From assembly GCA_016213775.1 (NCBI GenBank), contig JACQZR010000274.1:1-37528 (forward strand): a DNA stretch of 37,528 nucleotides, written 5' to 3'. The number at the start of each line of letters is the position of its first letter. Position 1 is the first letter of the stretch. The notes under the pieces were generated by a model that worked only from the letters and a program-made list of their open reading frames with translations, was not told the DNA's origin and did not search any database. This document shows positions 9,600-17,122 of the stretch, piece by piece. Both the position numbers and the translations under genes were made by a program. The stretch comes from Acidobacteriota bacterium (lineage in GTDB: Bacteria > Acidobacteriota > Terriglobia > Bryobacterales > Bryobacteraceae).

Positions 9600-10064
9600 C
9601 TACTGCCCCTTGAACGGCAGCAGCGGACATTCGAAGAACATCTGGGGACCCCCAATAGCGCCCGGGGCGATGGTCAGATGCCCGAGGCTCTGGTGGAATT
9701 GGATTTCGGAATACGACGTCAGGATTGGCACTGTGCCATGAGCAGCAAGACCCTGCGCCGTCCACATGACAACGTAGGTTGCCCATCGACCACCGTTATA
9801 TTCCGGATTGCCGGGGGCCGCCTCAGCCACAGGAAGCTGCACGCCAGGATTGTTGGAATTGACGACCATAAACAGTTTGTCGAATGACTGGGCGTTGTGT
9901 TCATTCGGAGGCGGCAGGTCGGCGGTGCCTTTCGTTCCCCAAACCTTGCCATCGCCGTAGATCGCGGCTCCGAAATTTGGCTTCTGGGCGCTGGCGGCGA
10001 AAGCCGTGACTAAAATCGCGGCCAACACAACCACTGCGGCTTTGAATCCTCTTAGCTTGGACAT
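9600..10064 (-). CDS. Secreted protein of unknown function
   Basis: Encodes 154 residues. The ATG at 10064 lies 7 bases after AAGGAG, a clear ribosome site. Residues 1-26 form a signal peptide (basic start, then AAVVVLAAILVTAFAASA, cleavage before Q27). The mature protein has a GDGKVWGTKGTA segment, a NEHNAQSFDKLFMV segment, a G-G-R-W repeat-free core with several Trp and Tyr, and ends with APGAIGGPQMFFECPLLP. Similar short exported proteins occur in environmental genomes, but I know no named domain. It is the only intact gene in a decayed stretch, and the reading frame, signal and ribosome site are all in order. Confidence 0.75.
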   Translation of the reverse strand: MSKLRGFKAAVVVLAAILVTAFAASAQKPNFGAAIYGDGKVWGTKGTADLPPPNEHNAQSFDKLFMVVNSNNPGVQLPVAEAAPGNPEYNGGRWATYVVMWTAQGLAAHGTVPILTSYSEIQFHQSLGHLTIAPGAIGGPQMFFECPLLPFKGQ

Positions 10065-10259
10065 TCATGTTCTCCTTGGAGATGGTTTCGGCACGCTCCG
10101 GAGATCGACCCGATCCCAGCAACGCAACGGTCGCCGTCCGAAACCGGACACAGGGGACCTTGGAGCCTCCACCTGTAGAGTCGGCCGTAGCCTGGATTTC
10201 CCCCTCCGGGAAACTCAGAAAGTATCCGAGCGAGAGGAATTGTCGCATTCTCGCCGGGT

Positions 10260-10484
10260 GACCACCTCCGCCGGCGGTTCCCGAGAGGGCACCAAGGGAT
10301 CGCTGGTACTCGACCTGCAACGACGGCCCTCGGGAGCGACTCTCGCGGCGCTCGCGAAGGCCACTGAGTGGCAACCCCACAGGGTGCGGGGCTTCATTTC
10401 GGGCGCGATCGGAAAGAAGATGGGCTCAAGGTCGAGTCTACACGCGGCAAGGATGGCGACCGCCTCTACAAACTCACGAAGTAG
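10260..10484 (+). pseudogene. DUF3489-domain fragment, frameshifted
   Basis: The plus strand reads LVLDLQRRPSGATLAALAKA then TEWQPHRVRGFISGAIGKKMG, which matches DUF3489, a short winged-helix-like domain with the pattern LLxRPxGAT, ATGWQxHxVRGF and KKxGL. At about 10422 one G seems lost from a GGGG run: in the next frame the expected end follows (LKVESTRGKDGDRLYKLTK) and stops at the TAG 10482-10484. No proper start or N-terminal part is visible upstream. Proteins of this family are common in many copies and may bind DNA. A rho-independent terminator follows 27 bases later. Confidence 0.72.
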
Positions 10485-10510
10485 ACCACTGACTAGCGTG
10501 CATACGAAAC

Positions 10511-10545
10511 GCCGCCGACCCTCAGTCGACGGCTTTTCTCGTTTT
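10511..10545 (+). terminator. Rho-independent terminator after the DUF3489 remnant
   Basis: GCCGCCGAC (10511-10519) pairs with GTCGACGGC (10525-10533) with one mismatch around a 5-base loop, followed by TTTT, CTCG, TTTT. Position and direction fit termination of the DUF3489 gene. Confidence 0.7.
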
Positions 10546-10775
10546 GGCCCTGCCTATAAGCACCGTATGCATAGGATCGGTTTGTCCGCGTCCACGTCGT
10601 AATAGAGTGTAAGCCTCAAGAGATATCGCTACGGGGTATGCTCCTTTAAATTCGCCCACCCAGCCTGCTTCCCACTGCCGCCATGGCAGTCACCCCGCCG
10701 CGAGCGCCTCACGTCTGGCATCATAAAAGTTAGGGTCGCTTGGAAGCCCTTTGGGTTTCGCGGCTCACCGGCGTT
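10546..10775. other. Intergenic region upstream of secreted gene
   Basis: No gene is recognised. It should contain the promoter of the gene starting at 10776, but no strong -35/-10 pair is evident. Confidence 0.4.
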
Positions 10776-11417
10776 ATGTCGAAACTTCCCTCCTTTTTTC
10801 TAATAGCTGCGGTTTGTCTTTTTTCTGCCCCTCCCGATCCGAAATACAAGATCAAGGATGGGGACGCGCCTCCGGCGGAAGTCAACCAGGCGATACGCGC
10901 ACTACTGACAGAGAAGAGCCTTCGGATTGAGACGGCCTCTGCGCAACTGTACCTGGAATTCTGGTTCGTCAAAGCGCCACCGGCGGAATCTGCCAGTCCG
11001 GCGGAAAGCGGCGCAACTCTCGCATTACCGCATGGAACTCTGCTCGGGGTGGTTCGCGTGGACAAGAACGTGAATGACCGCCGTGGCGACCGCATTGCCG
11101 CCGGGCTCTACCAGCTACGGTTGAGTTTTCATCCCGTCGATGGGGCACATCAGGGCATCTCGCCGCAACGCGATTTTCTCATCCTCACCAAACTCAGTCC
11201 GGACAGCGACGCATCCGCCAAGCCCTCGTTCGCCGATCTGATGCAACAGGCAAAGCAGGCGTCGGGCTCCAGCCATCCCTTCTCGTTCAGTTGCTGGAAG
11301 CAGGACCAGGAGTTCTCACCGGGCTTACGAGTGGAAGGCGAGGCCGACACCGCGCTGCACGTGCGCATAGGGAGTCTGCCGGTGGTCGTCGTCATCGCCG
11401 GCGCCCACGTTGGTTGA
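10776..11417 (+). CDS. Secreted protein of unknown function
   Basis: Encodes 213 residues from the ATG at 10776; a TTG at 10740 in the same frame is a poorer start because the ATG directly begins a signal peptide (MSKLPSFFLIAAVCLFSA). The mature part starts DPKYKIKDGDAPPAEVNQAI and contains LEFWFVKAPPAE, LLGVVRVDKNVNDRR, GLYQLRLSFHPVDGAHQG and TSHP-like SGSSHPFSF segments. I have seen this arrangement in small exported proteins of Acidobacteriota with a beta-sandwich look, where the C-terminus usually ends in a hydrophobic strand; here VVVVIAGAHVG fills that role, although the stretch before it seems diverged. The last 26 bases overlap the convergent amidohydrolase gene. No function is known. 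Confidence 0.7.
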   Translation: MSKLPSFFLIAAVCLFSAPPDPKYKIKDGDAPPAEVNQAIRALLTEKSLRIETASAQLYLEFWFVKAPPAESASPAESGATLALPHGTLLGVVRVDKNVNDRRGDRIAAGLYQLRLSFHPVDGAHQGISPQRDFLILTKLSPDSDASAKPSFADLMQQAKQASGSSHPFSFSCWKQDQEFSPGLRVEGEADTALHVRIGSLPVVVVIAGAHVG

Positions 11418-12816
11418 ACGGAGAGTTGAGTTTCGCGAGCCGCTCGAGGGTAGTTTTGATTTGAGTCGCCGACAGCCATCTTCCATTCCGCATCACACCG
11501 TCGATCAATGCAGTACTGGCGACATTCTCAAGCGGGTTCCCTCCCAGAAGTACGAGATCCGCACGTTTGCCGGGTTCGATAGTTCCACGGTCATGCGCGT
11601 AGCCGAGGACAATCGCAGGATTAACGGTGGCACATTGGAGCGCCTGGAAAGGCGTGAATCCGGCGTTCACCAGGTCCCGCAGTTCGTCGTGGATTGAAAA
11701 GCCGGGCACTACGGCGGATGTCGGTGTATCGGTTCCGGCCAACAACCGGACTCCCGCTTTCTGAAAGGCGAGAAGTAGCCTCTCCAGTACCCGATAGTTG
11801 TACCGAAATATGGGAACATCTCGCTTACTAAAGCGGCTGAAATAAGTGTTGTTCGGCGCCCACCAGCCAAAGGAAGTACCCACGGCATACGGTAAGTACG
11901 CTACCTCGCGCCGGTTCAGCACCCTCTCCAGTTCCGTTATTTGATCAGCGATCCCCCGGTAGACGTACACCGTCGAGATAACGGCCGTCCCGGATTTGGC
12001 GGTGTCGGTTGCCAGCGTCTGTATTCTGTGATCGAGCTGCGGAATCACGCCTTGGATTTGCGAGCCATAGTAGAAATAGCCGTAAAGATATTCTTCCGCG
12101 TGTGCAACCACCTGTTGCCGCAGTTCGAGCATCGGCGCTACACCCAGATTTCGCGGCGCGTGGCCCACAACGGGCAGGCTCTCTTTCGCCGAGGCGGTCA
12201 TGAGTCGCCGGTAGGCGCCGGAGGACAGATCGCCGTGGAGCTTGACGACGTCGTATCCCGAGCGTTTTTGAGCGATCACCTCACGAGCAATCTCTTCCGG
12301 AGTCGCAGTTGGTGTCTGCCCATGTGGTGTTCCGACGGTGGGGCCGCTTGTGACAATTGCAGGGCCCGCCAACTCGCCCCTTGCAACGGCAGAGCGGAGT
12401 TCGAGATGCATAGGCGTTCCGTAGAGGTTGAGTACGGTTGTGATGCCGTTTGCCAGGAAGAGCTGCAAGGAAGTCCGGTTTGCCGTCTCATCCTGCTGGA
12501 AGTGGACATGGGCGTCACAGACACCGGGTATTAGATACTTCCCGGTTCCGTCAATTCGGACTGCGCCTTTCGGCACGGGTGTGTTCGCCGACGGGCCGAC
12601 CGCCGAAATGCGTCCGCGGCTGGCGACAACCGTTTGATTTGATAGCACGCGTTCGCCGGTCATTGGAATCACCGTGGCGTTCACAATCGCCAGGACGCCG
12701 GATCTGGCCAGTGCTGTTGTTTCTGATTGGCCGGTTTGCCCGGATGCTGCGATTGCCGCCGCGATGAGCCGAAGCACGATGAGATATGCCAATGCCAACT
12801 GATTCGTGGAGATCAA
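11392..12816 (-). CDS. Exported amidohydrolase, imidazolonepropionase-like
   Basis: A metal-dependent amidohydrolase of the COG1228 type. The frame shows the urease-superfamily motifs in order: IDGTGKYLIPGVCDAHVHF (HxH metal ligands), DVVKLHGD (the Lys position), PVVGHAPR, VVAHAEEYLYG (His ligands), AGTDTPT (catalytic Asp), then a C-terminal TIEPGKRADLVLLGGNPL strand typical of the family. A hydrophobic segment LALAYLIVLRLIAAAIAASG suggests export. The start is uncertain: the frame is open to 13077, but the 260 bases above 12816 look like promoter DNA for the divergent receptor gene. I chose the TTG at 12816; 12798 (TTG) and ATGs further up are alternatives. Its substrate is unknown. Divergence from the receptor and nearby GntR regulator suggests a shared uptake and degradation role. 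Confidence 0.8.
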   Translation of the reverse strand: MISTNQLALAYLIVLRLIAAAIAASGQTGQSETTALARSGVLAIVNATVIPMTGERVLSNQTVVASRGRISAVGPSANTPVPKGAVRIDGTGKYLIPGVCDAHVHFQQDETANRTSLQLFLANGITTVLNLYGTPMHLELRSAVARGELAGPAIVTSGPTVGTPHGQTPTATPEEIAREVIAQKRSGYDVVKLHGDLSSGAYRRLMTASAKESLPVVGHAPRNLGVAPMLELRQQVVAHAEEYLYGYFYYGSQIQGVIPQLDHRIQTLATDTAKSGTAVISTVYVYRGIADQITELERVLNRREVAYLPYAVGTSFGWWAPNNTYFSRFSKRDVPIFRYNYRVLERLLLAFQKAGVRLLAGTDTPTSAVVPGFSIHDELRDLVNAGFTPFQALQCATVNPAIVLGYAHDRGTIEPGKRADLVLLGGNPLENVASTALIDGVMRNGRWLSATQIKTTLERLAKLNSPFNQRGRRR

Positions 12817-12960
12817 GGGCGTGAGGGACCTCGGACACGCTGCTGCAATTGGGCTTCCGGAACCATGATGTTGCGCCTGGCGAGGATAGCCGGCGGTCTG
12901 CAGACCAGATTTGTCCACTAATGGGATGCGGCGTTTCGATTGCGAACAATTCCCAAACGT

Positions 12961-12970
12961 TGACATATCA
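12961..12970. promoter_or_regulatory. Possible GntR operator half (TGACATATCA)
   Basis: TGACATATCA in the region between the divergent amidohydrolase and receptor genes matches, with one change, the perfect palindrome at 13059-13070 and the site before the GntR gene. The match overlaps a TTGACA string, so part of it could be promoter sequence. Confidence 0.35.
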
Positions 12971-13024
12971 CGCTGGGCCATTCGGCAGTTCTCGGGGCTG
13001 CGCACGCAGGAATCAACAAACCTA

Positions 13025-13053
13025 TTGACGAACAGCCCGGTTTGCCGTAAGCT
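13025..13053 (+). promoter_or_regulatory. Candidate promoter of the receptor gene
   Basis: TTGACG (13025-13030) is followed after 17 bases by TAAGCT (13048-13053). The -35 is good and the -10 poor. The palindrome at 13059-13070 lies just after it, where a repressor would block transcription start. Confidence 0.4.
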
Positions 13054-13058
13054 GTCTT

Positions 13059-13070
13059 CTGACATGTCAG
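13059..13070. promoter_or_regulatory. Perfect 12-bp palindrome CTGACATGTCAG (candidate operator)
   Basis: This palindrome lies 30 bases before the ATG of the receptor gene and 6 bases after its candidate -10. A related sequence precedes the GntR/FCD regulator gene at 16335. GntR proteins bind short palindromes of this size as dimers, so autoregulated control of the receptor is a reasonable inference. Confidence 0.5.
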
Positions 13071-13100
13071 GAAACACACTCCTGACCGAGAGGGGATTTC

Positions 13101-16100
13101 ATGCGTGCACACTGGGTTAGTTGCGCAATGTCTCTGTTGTTTTCCTGTTGCGCCATGTTTGGCCAGCAAACCGGGCAGATTGTTGGCATGGCAGTAGACG
13201 CCACCGGGGCAGCCGTGGCGAACGCAACGGTGAGAGCTATTGAAGTAGGCACGGGATTCGTGCGCTCCACCGTTACGGGGGCTGAAGGACAGTATGTGCT
13301 CGCCGCGATGCGGCCCGCAGCCTACACCATCGAAGCCGAAGCGCCGGGGTTTCGCGGATTTCGCCGCACCGGTCTGGAGTTGCTTGCCAATCAGAGCCTC
13401 ACTGTCTCGATCGCGCTCGAAGTCGGCTCCGTGACAGAGACTGTCAACGTTGCCGGAGCGGCAACACAGGTTGACACCAGTACCTCGACTCTCATAGAAG
13501 TCATTGACCGCTCGCGCATCATCGAGCTGCCGCTGAACGGCCGCGACGCCGCCACGCTGGCCACGCTCGTCCCGGGAACCTCCGTCATCTCGGTGAGCAG
13601 AGAGAGTGGCAAGTCGATTCCCGGCGGCCTGCAATTGGCCTCCAACGGAACCGGCACCAGACAGGTGTCGTTCCGCCTCGACGGCGCCGCCAACACCGAC
13701 ACCTACTATCAGGAGAACCAGACCTTCCCGTTCCCCGACGCCCTTCAGGAGTTCTCCATTCAGACAAGCAACTACTCGGCTGTGCATGGAAACACCGCCG
13801 GCGCGATGGTCAACGTGGTTACCAAGTCGGGAACGAATTCGCTCCATGGTGGCGCGTTCGAGTTCGTGCGCAACCGCGTGTTCAATGCGCGGAATTTCTT
13901 CTCGCCCGAGCGCGACCGTTTGCAGCGCAACCAGATGGGCGGCTACCTGGGAGGGCCGCTTATCCGCAACAAGACCTTCCTGTTTGGTGGCTGGCAAGGG
14001 ACGAGAATCCGCAACAGGGGAAACAACCTCAACACCTTCGCTCCCACCAGCGACCAGCGGCGCGGCAACTTCTCCACCTGCGGCGCTCCGTGCAATCGCG
14101 TCCTTCGCGATCCGCTCGGCGGCAACTTCCCGAACAACGTGATTCCGGTGAGCCGCTTCGATCCCGCCGCGGTGAAGGTGAACGCCCTGATTCCAGAGGT
14201 TGGCGGTGACGGATTCTTGTCCATCCCGCGGCCGATTAAACACCAGTTGGACCAGGGCATCATCAAGGGCGACCACCAGTTCACCGACGCCGACCGGCTC
14301 AGCATACGTTACTTCATCGACCATTTCTCCAATGCCGGCACCTTCGATCCCTCCAACCTGCTTTCCTATCGCAACCCGACGCTGGCCTCGCGAGTGCGCA
14401 GCCAGAGCGGCATGGTGAATTGGACGCACATCATCTCGCCCGCCATCCTCAATGAAACGCGCTTCGGATTCACCAGAATCCACGCCGCGCGCGGGCCCTT
14501 CTTTGAAGGGGTCCCCAGTATGCAGTCGCTTGGCGTGCGCTTGCCGTTATACCCCACTCTCCCCTCTATTTCCCAAATCGAGGCGCAGGGCTTCTTCAAC
14601 ATCGGCGACAACCTCGAAGCCAAATTCCCGCGCACGGCGTTTGAAGTCGCCAACCGCACCGGCTGGATTCGCGGCAAGCACAGCATGCAATTCGGCGGCG
14701 AGATGGTAAGGCAGCGGGTGGATATCGCCAACGAGTTCCGCCGCGCCGGCCACTTTGTGTTCAGCGGAGACGTTACCGGACTCTCCATGGCCGACTATCT
14801 CCTTGGCGCCCTTCGAACCTTCGACCAGGGGACGGGCGAGTACAAAGCATTCCGCGTCACCTATCCCGCGGCGTATTTCCAGGACGATTGGAAAATCCGT
14901 CCGCGCTTCACCCTCAACCTCGGCGCCCGCTACGAGGCAACTCCGCCATATCACGAAACTCGAGGCAGATTGGAAGTGTTCAGTCCGGCCGCGTACGCCG
15001 CAAGGGTGAAAACATCGCAGTATGCCAACGCGCCCTTTGGCGTCTCATTCCGCGGCGATCCGGGCACACCTGAGGATGGCACTCTTGGTGACTACAACAA
15101 CGTCAGCGCCCGCTTCGGTTTCGCCTGGGACGTATCCGGCAACGGCAAAACCAGTCTGCGCGGCGGCGGCGGCATGTTCTACAACCAGCACCAGTACGGC
15201 GAGTTCAACAACGGCGGCGTCAATGCTCCGCCGTGGAGCATCCGCCTGAGCGTGACCCAACCCCAGGGTCCGTTCTCCGATCCGTACCGCGGACGTTCCG
15301 ATTTCAACCTCGTCCGCGTCGAATCCATCGGCGATCCCAACGCTCCCTTCCCGCGCCCCGTGCTTGTCACCAGCTACGACCCGCGCCAGGATACGCCAAT
15401 CACTTACAACTGGAACCTGACGCTGGAACGCGAAGTGATTCGCGAATGGCTTGTCCGCGCCGCCTATGTCGGTTCGGCCACCAACAACGGGCACGCCGTC
15501 ATTCAACTCAATCCCTCCGTCTACATTCCCGGATCGACGCTGGGCACCGATGCGCGCCGCTTGTTCGCGCCTGACCTTGGCGGGATCGAGTATTTCACCC
15601 AGGACCGCCGCGCCTACTACCATTCCGGGCAGTTGTCCATGACAAAGCGCTTCTCACACGGCTATACGCTTCTTGCCAATTACACGCTCTCCAAGAGCCT
15701 CGACAACAACGCTGCCTTCATGGTGCCCTACACGTTTCCCGACGCCGACCGCAACCACTACGGCCGTTCCGATTTTGATCACCGGCATCGCCTGGTTGCC
15801 TCGTGGGTGTGGGACATCCCCAAGGCTCCTGTCACAAACTCAGTCCTCAAACAAGTGGTCCACGGGTGGCAATGGTCCGGCATCGGCCAGTATCAGTCCG
15901 GTGCGCCATTCACCATTCGCAGCGGACAGGACAATTCGCGGACAGCACTTGGCCAGGACAGAGCCCGATTGACGGGCGTCAGTCCGGACGCGCCTTCCGG
16001 TGCCGACAAGCGCGTCTGGTTCAATTCCGCCGCATTCGCCACCAACACGCTCGGCACCTTTGGAGACCTGGGGCGGAACTCCTTCTACGGCCCCAACCTG

Positions 16101-16313
16101 TTCAGTTTCGACATGGGCGTCTTCAAGCAATTCCCCATCCGCGAGCGCTTCAACGTCCAGTTCCGTGCGGAGTTTTTCAATGTGTTCAACCAGGTGAACT
16201 TCAACAACCCGAACAACACGGTGACAGGAGGCGGATTCGGCACCATCACCAGCACCAGTCCGTCGGCAGGCGATCCGCGTATCATTCAGTTTGCGTTGAA
16301 AATGTCCTTCTGA
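13101..16313 (+). CDS. Oar-like TonB-dependent receptor with carboxypeptidase-regulatory domain
   Basis: Encodes 1,070 residues from an ATG 6 bases after GAGAGGGGA. Residues 1-22 are a signal peptide (SLLFSCCAMFG). Residues 23-105 form a carboxypeptidase-regulatory-like beta domain (GQIVGMAVDATGAAVANATV, GQYVLAAMRPAAYTIEAEAPGF). A plug follows (IELPLNGRD, GAMVNVVTKSGTNSLHGGAFEFVRN), then a long outer-membrane barrel ending in the aromatic terminal residue F (QFALKMSF). Acidobacteriota use many of these proteins for uptake of large or polymeric nutrients, or as surface proteins; ligand cannot be read from sequence. It is followed by a GntR regulator 65 bases later and is divergent from an amidohydrolase, suggesting one regulated uptake and degradation unit. 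Confidence 0.93.
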   Translation: MRAHWVSCAMSLLFSCCAMFGQQTGQIVGMAVDATGAAVANATVRAIEVGTGFVRSTVTGAEGQYVLAAMRPAAYTIEAEAPGFRGFRRTGLELLANQSLTVSIALEVGSVTETVNVAGAATQVDTSTSTLIEVIDRSRIIELPLNGRDAATLATLVPGTSVISVSRESGKSIPGGLQLASNGTGTRQVSFRLDGAANTDTYYQENQTFPFPDALQEFSIQTSNYSAVHGNTAGAMVNVVTKSGTNSLHGGAFEFVRNRVFNARNFFSPERDRLQRNQMGGYLGGPLIRNKTFLFGGWQGTRIRNRGNNLNTFAPTSDQRRGNFSTCGAPCNRVLRDPLGGNFPNNVIPVSRFDPAAVKVNALIPEVGGDGFLSIPRPIKHQLDQGIIKGDHQFTDADRLSIRYFIDHFSNAGTFDPSNLLSYRNPTLASRVRSQSGMVNWTHIISPAILNETRFGFTRIHAARGPFFEGVPSMQSLGVRLPLYPTLPSISQIEAQGFFNIGDNLEAKFPRTAFEVANRTGWIRGKHSMQFGGEMVRQRVDIANEFRRAGHFVFSGDVTGLSMADYLLGALRTFDQGTGEYKAFRVTYPAAYFQDDWKIRPRFTLNLGARYEATPPYHETRGRLEVFSPAAYAARVKTSQYANAPFGVSFRGDPGTPEDGTLGDYNNVSARFGFAWDVSGNGKTSLRGGGGMFYNQHQYGEFNNGGVNAPPWSIRLSVTQPQGPFSDPYRGRSDFNLVRVESIGDPNAPFPRPVLVTSYDPRQDTPITYNWNLTLEREVIREWLVRAAYVGSATNNGHAVIQLNPSVYIPGSTLGTDARRLFAPDLGGIEYFTQDRRAYYHSGQLSMTKRFSHGYTLLANYTLSKSLDNNAAFMVPYTFPDADRNHYGRSDFDHRHRLVASWVWDIPKAPVTNSVLKQVVHGWQWSGIGQYQSGAPFTIRSGQDNSRTALGQDRARLTGVSPDAPSGADKRVWFNSAAFATNTLGTFGDLGRNSFYGPNLFSFDMGVFKQFPIRERFNVQFRAEFFNVFNQVNFNNPNNTVTGGGFGTITSTSPSAGDPRIIQFALKMSF

Positions 16314-16333
16314 CAGTAGGGCGGAGGCCATCA

Positions 16334-16357
16334 TTGACATATCAGGTTGTGACCTGA
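16334..16357 (+). promoter_or_regulatory. Candidate operator/promoter of the GntR gene
   Basis: TTGACATATCAGG (from 16334) is joined to an inverted repeat TCAGGT-TGTG-ACCTGA (16342-16357). The TTGACA can serve as a -35. The sequence lies 21 bases before the regulator start and shares TGACATRTCA with the receptor promoter, which fits autoregulation. Confidence 0.5.
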
Positions 16358-16378
16358 GAAGCTTGTGTCGTAAAACTT

Positions 16379-17113
16379 GTGACGAACCGGCTCATGCGAT
16401 TCTCCGCTCCATATCAACGTTCCGGCCTCGCGGAGAAGGCCTACCTGATTCTTCGAGACCGGATATTGAAAGGGCAGTTGCCACTGGGTTCCTCTCTTTC
16501 GCGGCGCGCGCTCGCCAATGAATTGGGAGTGAGCCTTCTGCCTATCTCCGAGGCTCTGCAACGCTTGGAGAGCGATGGGCTCGTCGAGAGCCGGCCCCGT
16601 GTCGGCACGCGCGTCTGTGACCCTACGCCAGAGGAGATCCGCGAGCGTTATGAAGTCCGTGAGGCGCTTGAATCACAGGCCGCCCGCTTGTTCGCGGCGC
16701 GAGCCGGGGTGCGGGATCGCCTTCATCTGGTGCGCGAAGCGGAAAGCATGGATGCGATGTTCAACCGCTGCACCACCTCCACAGACCATGACCCGGAGTT
16801 CCTCTACGCGGTCCACAGCTTTCATTCGCAACTGCACCTCCGCATCGCCGAGGGCGCCCAGTGCGGCACTCTGCACAAGGCGATCGAGCGCAATCAGGTG
16901 CTGATCTTCAACTGGTTGTACGACGTGGCCGCTCACAGGCCTTCGCTGCCTCCCTCCTTCCATTACGACCTTGCCACCTCGATTGCCAATGGAACTCCCG
17001 AGGAGGCCGATCGGGCGATGCGGACGCACATCCGATACGGGCTCGAGAATGTTCTTCAATCCTTTGCGCGGGACAAGGGGGCGAAGTCGAAGCAGATTCG
17101 CCGCGTCAAGTGA
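16379..17113 (+). CDS. GntR-family transcriptional regulator, FCD subfamily
   Basis: Encodes 244 residues from a GTG at 16379 (ATG at 16394 is an alternative; neither has a strong ribosome site). Residues 18-85 form the winged helix: AEKAYLILRDRILKGQLPLGS, SRRALANELGVSLLPISEAL, RLESDGLVESRPRVGTRV. Residues 92-225 form the helical FCD effector domain with the possible metal or ligand His residues (FHYDL, RTHIRYG). Members usually bind organic acids or sugar acids and repress nearby catabolic genes. It follows the receptor by 65 bases; inverted repeats before both genes suggest that it controls itself and the receptor. The C-terminus is basic (KSKQIRRVK). Confidence 0.9.
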   Translation: MTNRLMRFSAPYQRSGLAEKAYLILRDRILKGQLPLGSSLSRRALANELGVSLLPISEALQRLESDGLVESRPRVGTRVCDPTPEEIRERYEVREALESQAARLFAARAGVRDRLHLVREAESMDAMFNRCTTSTDHDPEFLYAVHSFHSQLHLRIAEGAQCGTLHKAIERNQVLIFNWLYDVAAHRPSLPPSFHYDLATSIANGTPEEADRAMRTHIRYGLENVLQSFARDKGAKSKQIRRVK

Positions 17114-17122
17114 TGCAACGCC

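Noticed and set aside
10006-10602. Single plus-strand gene of 198 residues through the DUF3489 region
   Set aside because: Only the middle part resembles DUF3489, and it reaches its normal end only after a frameshift. The first third overlaps the start of the minus-strand secreted gene and looks random.
11410-11697. Plus-strand open frame overlapping the end of the amidohydrolase
   Set aside because: The minus strand encodes the conserved C-terminal strand of the amidohydrolase here; the plus frame has no signal or motif.
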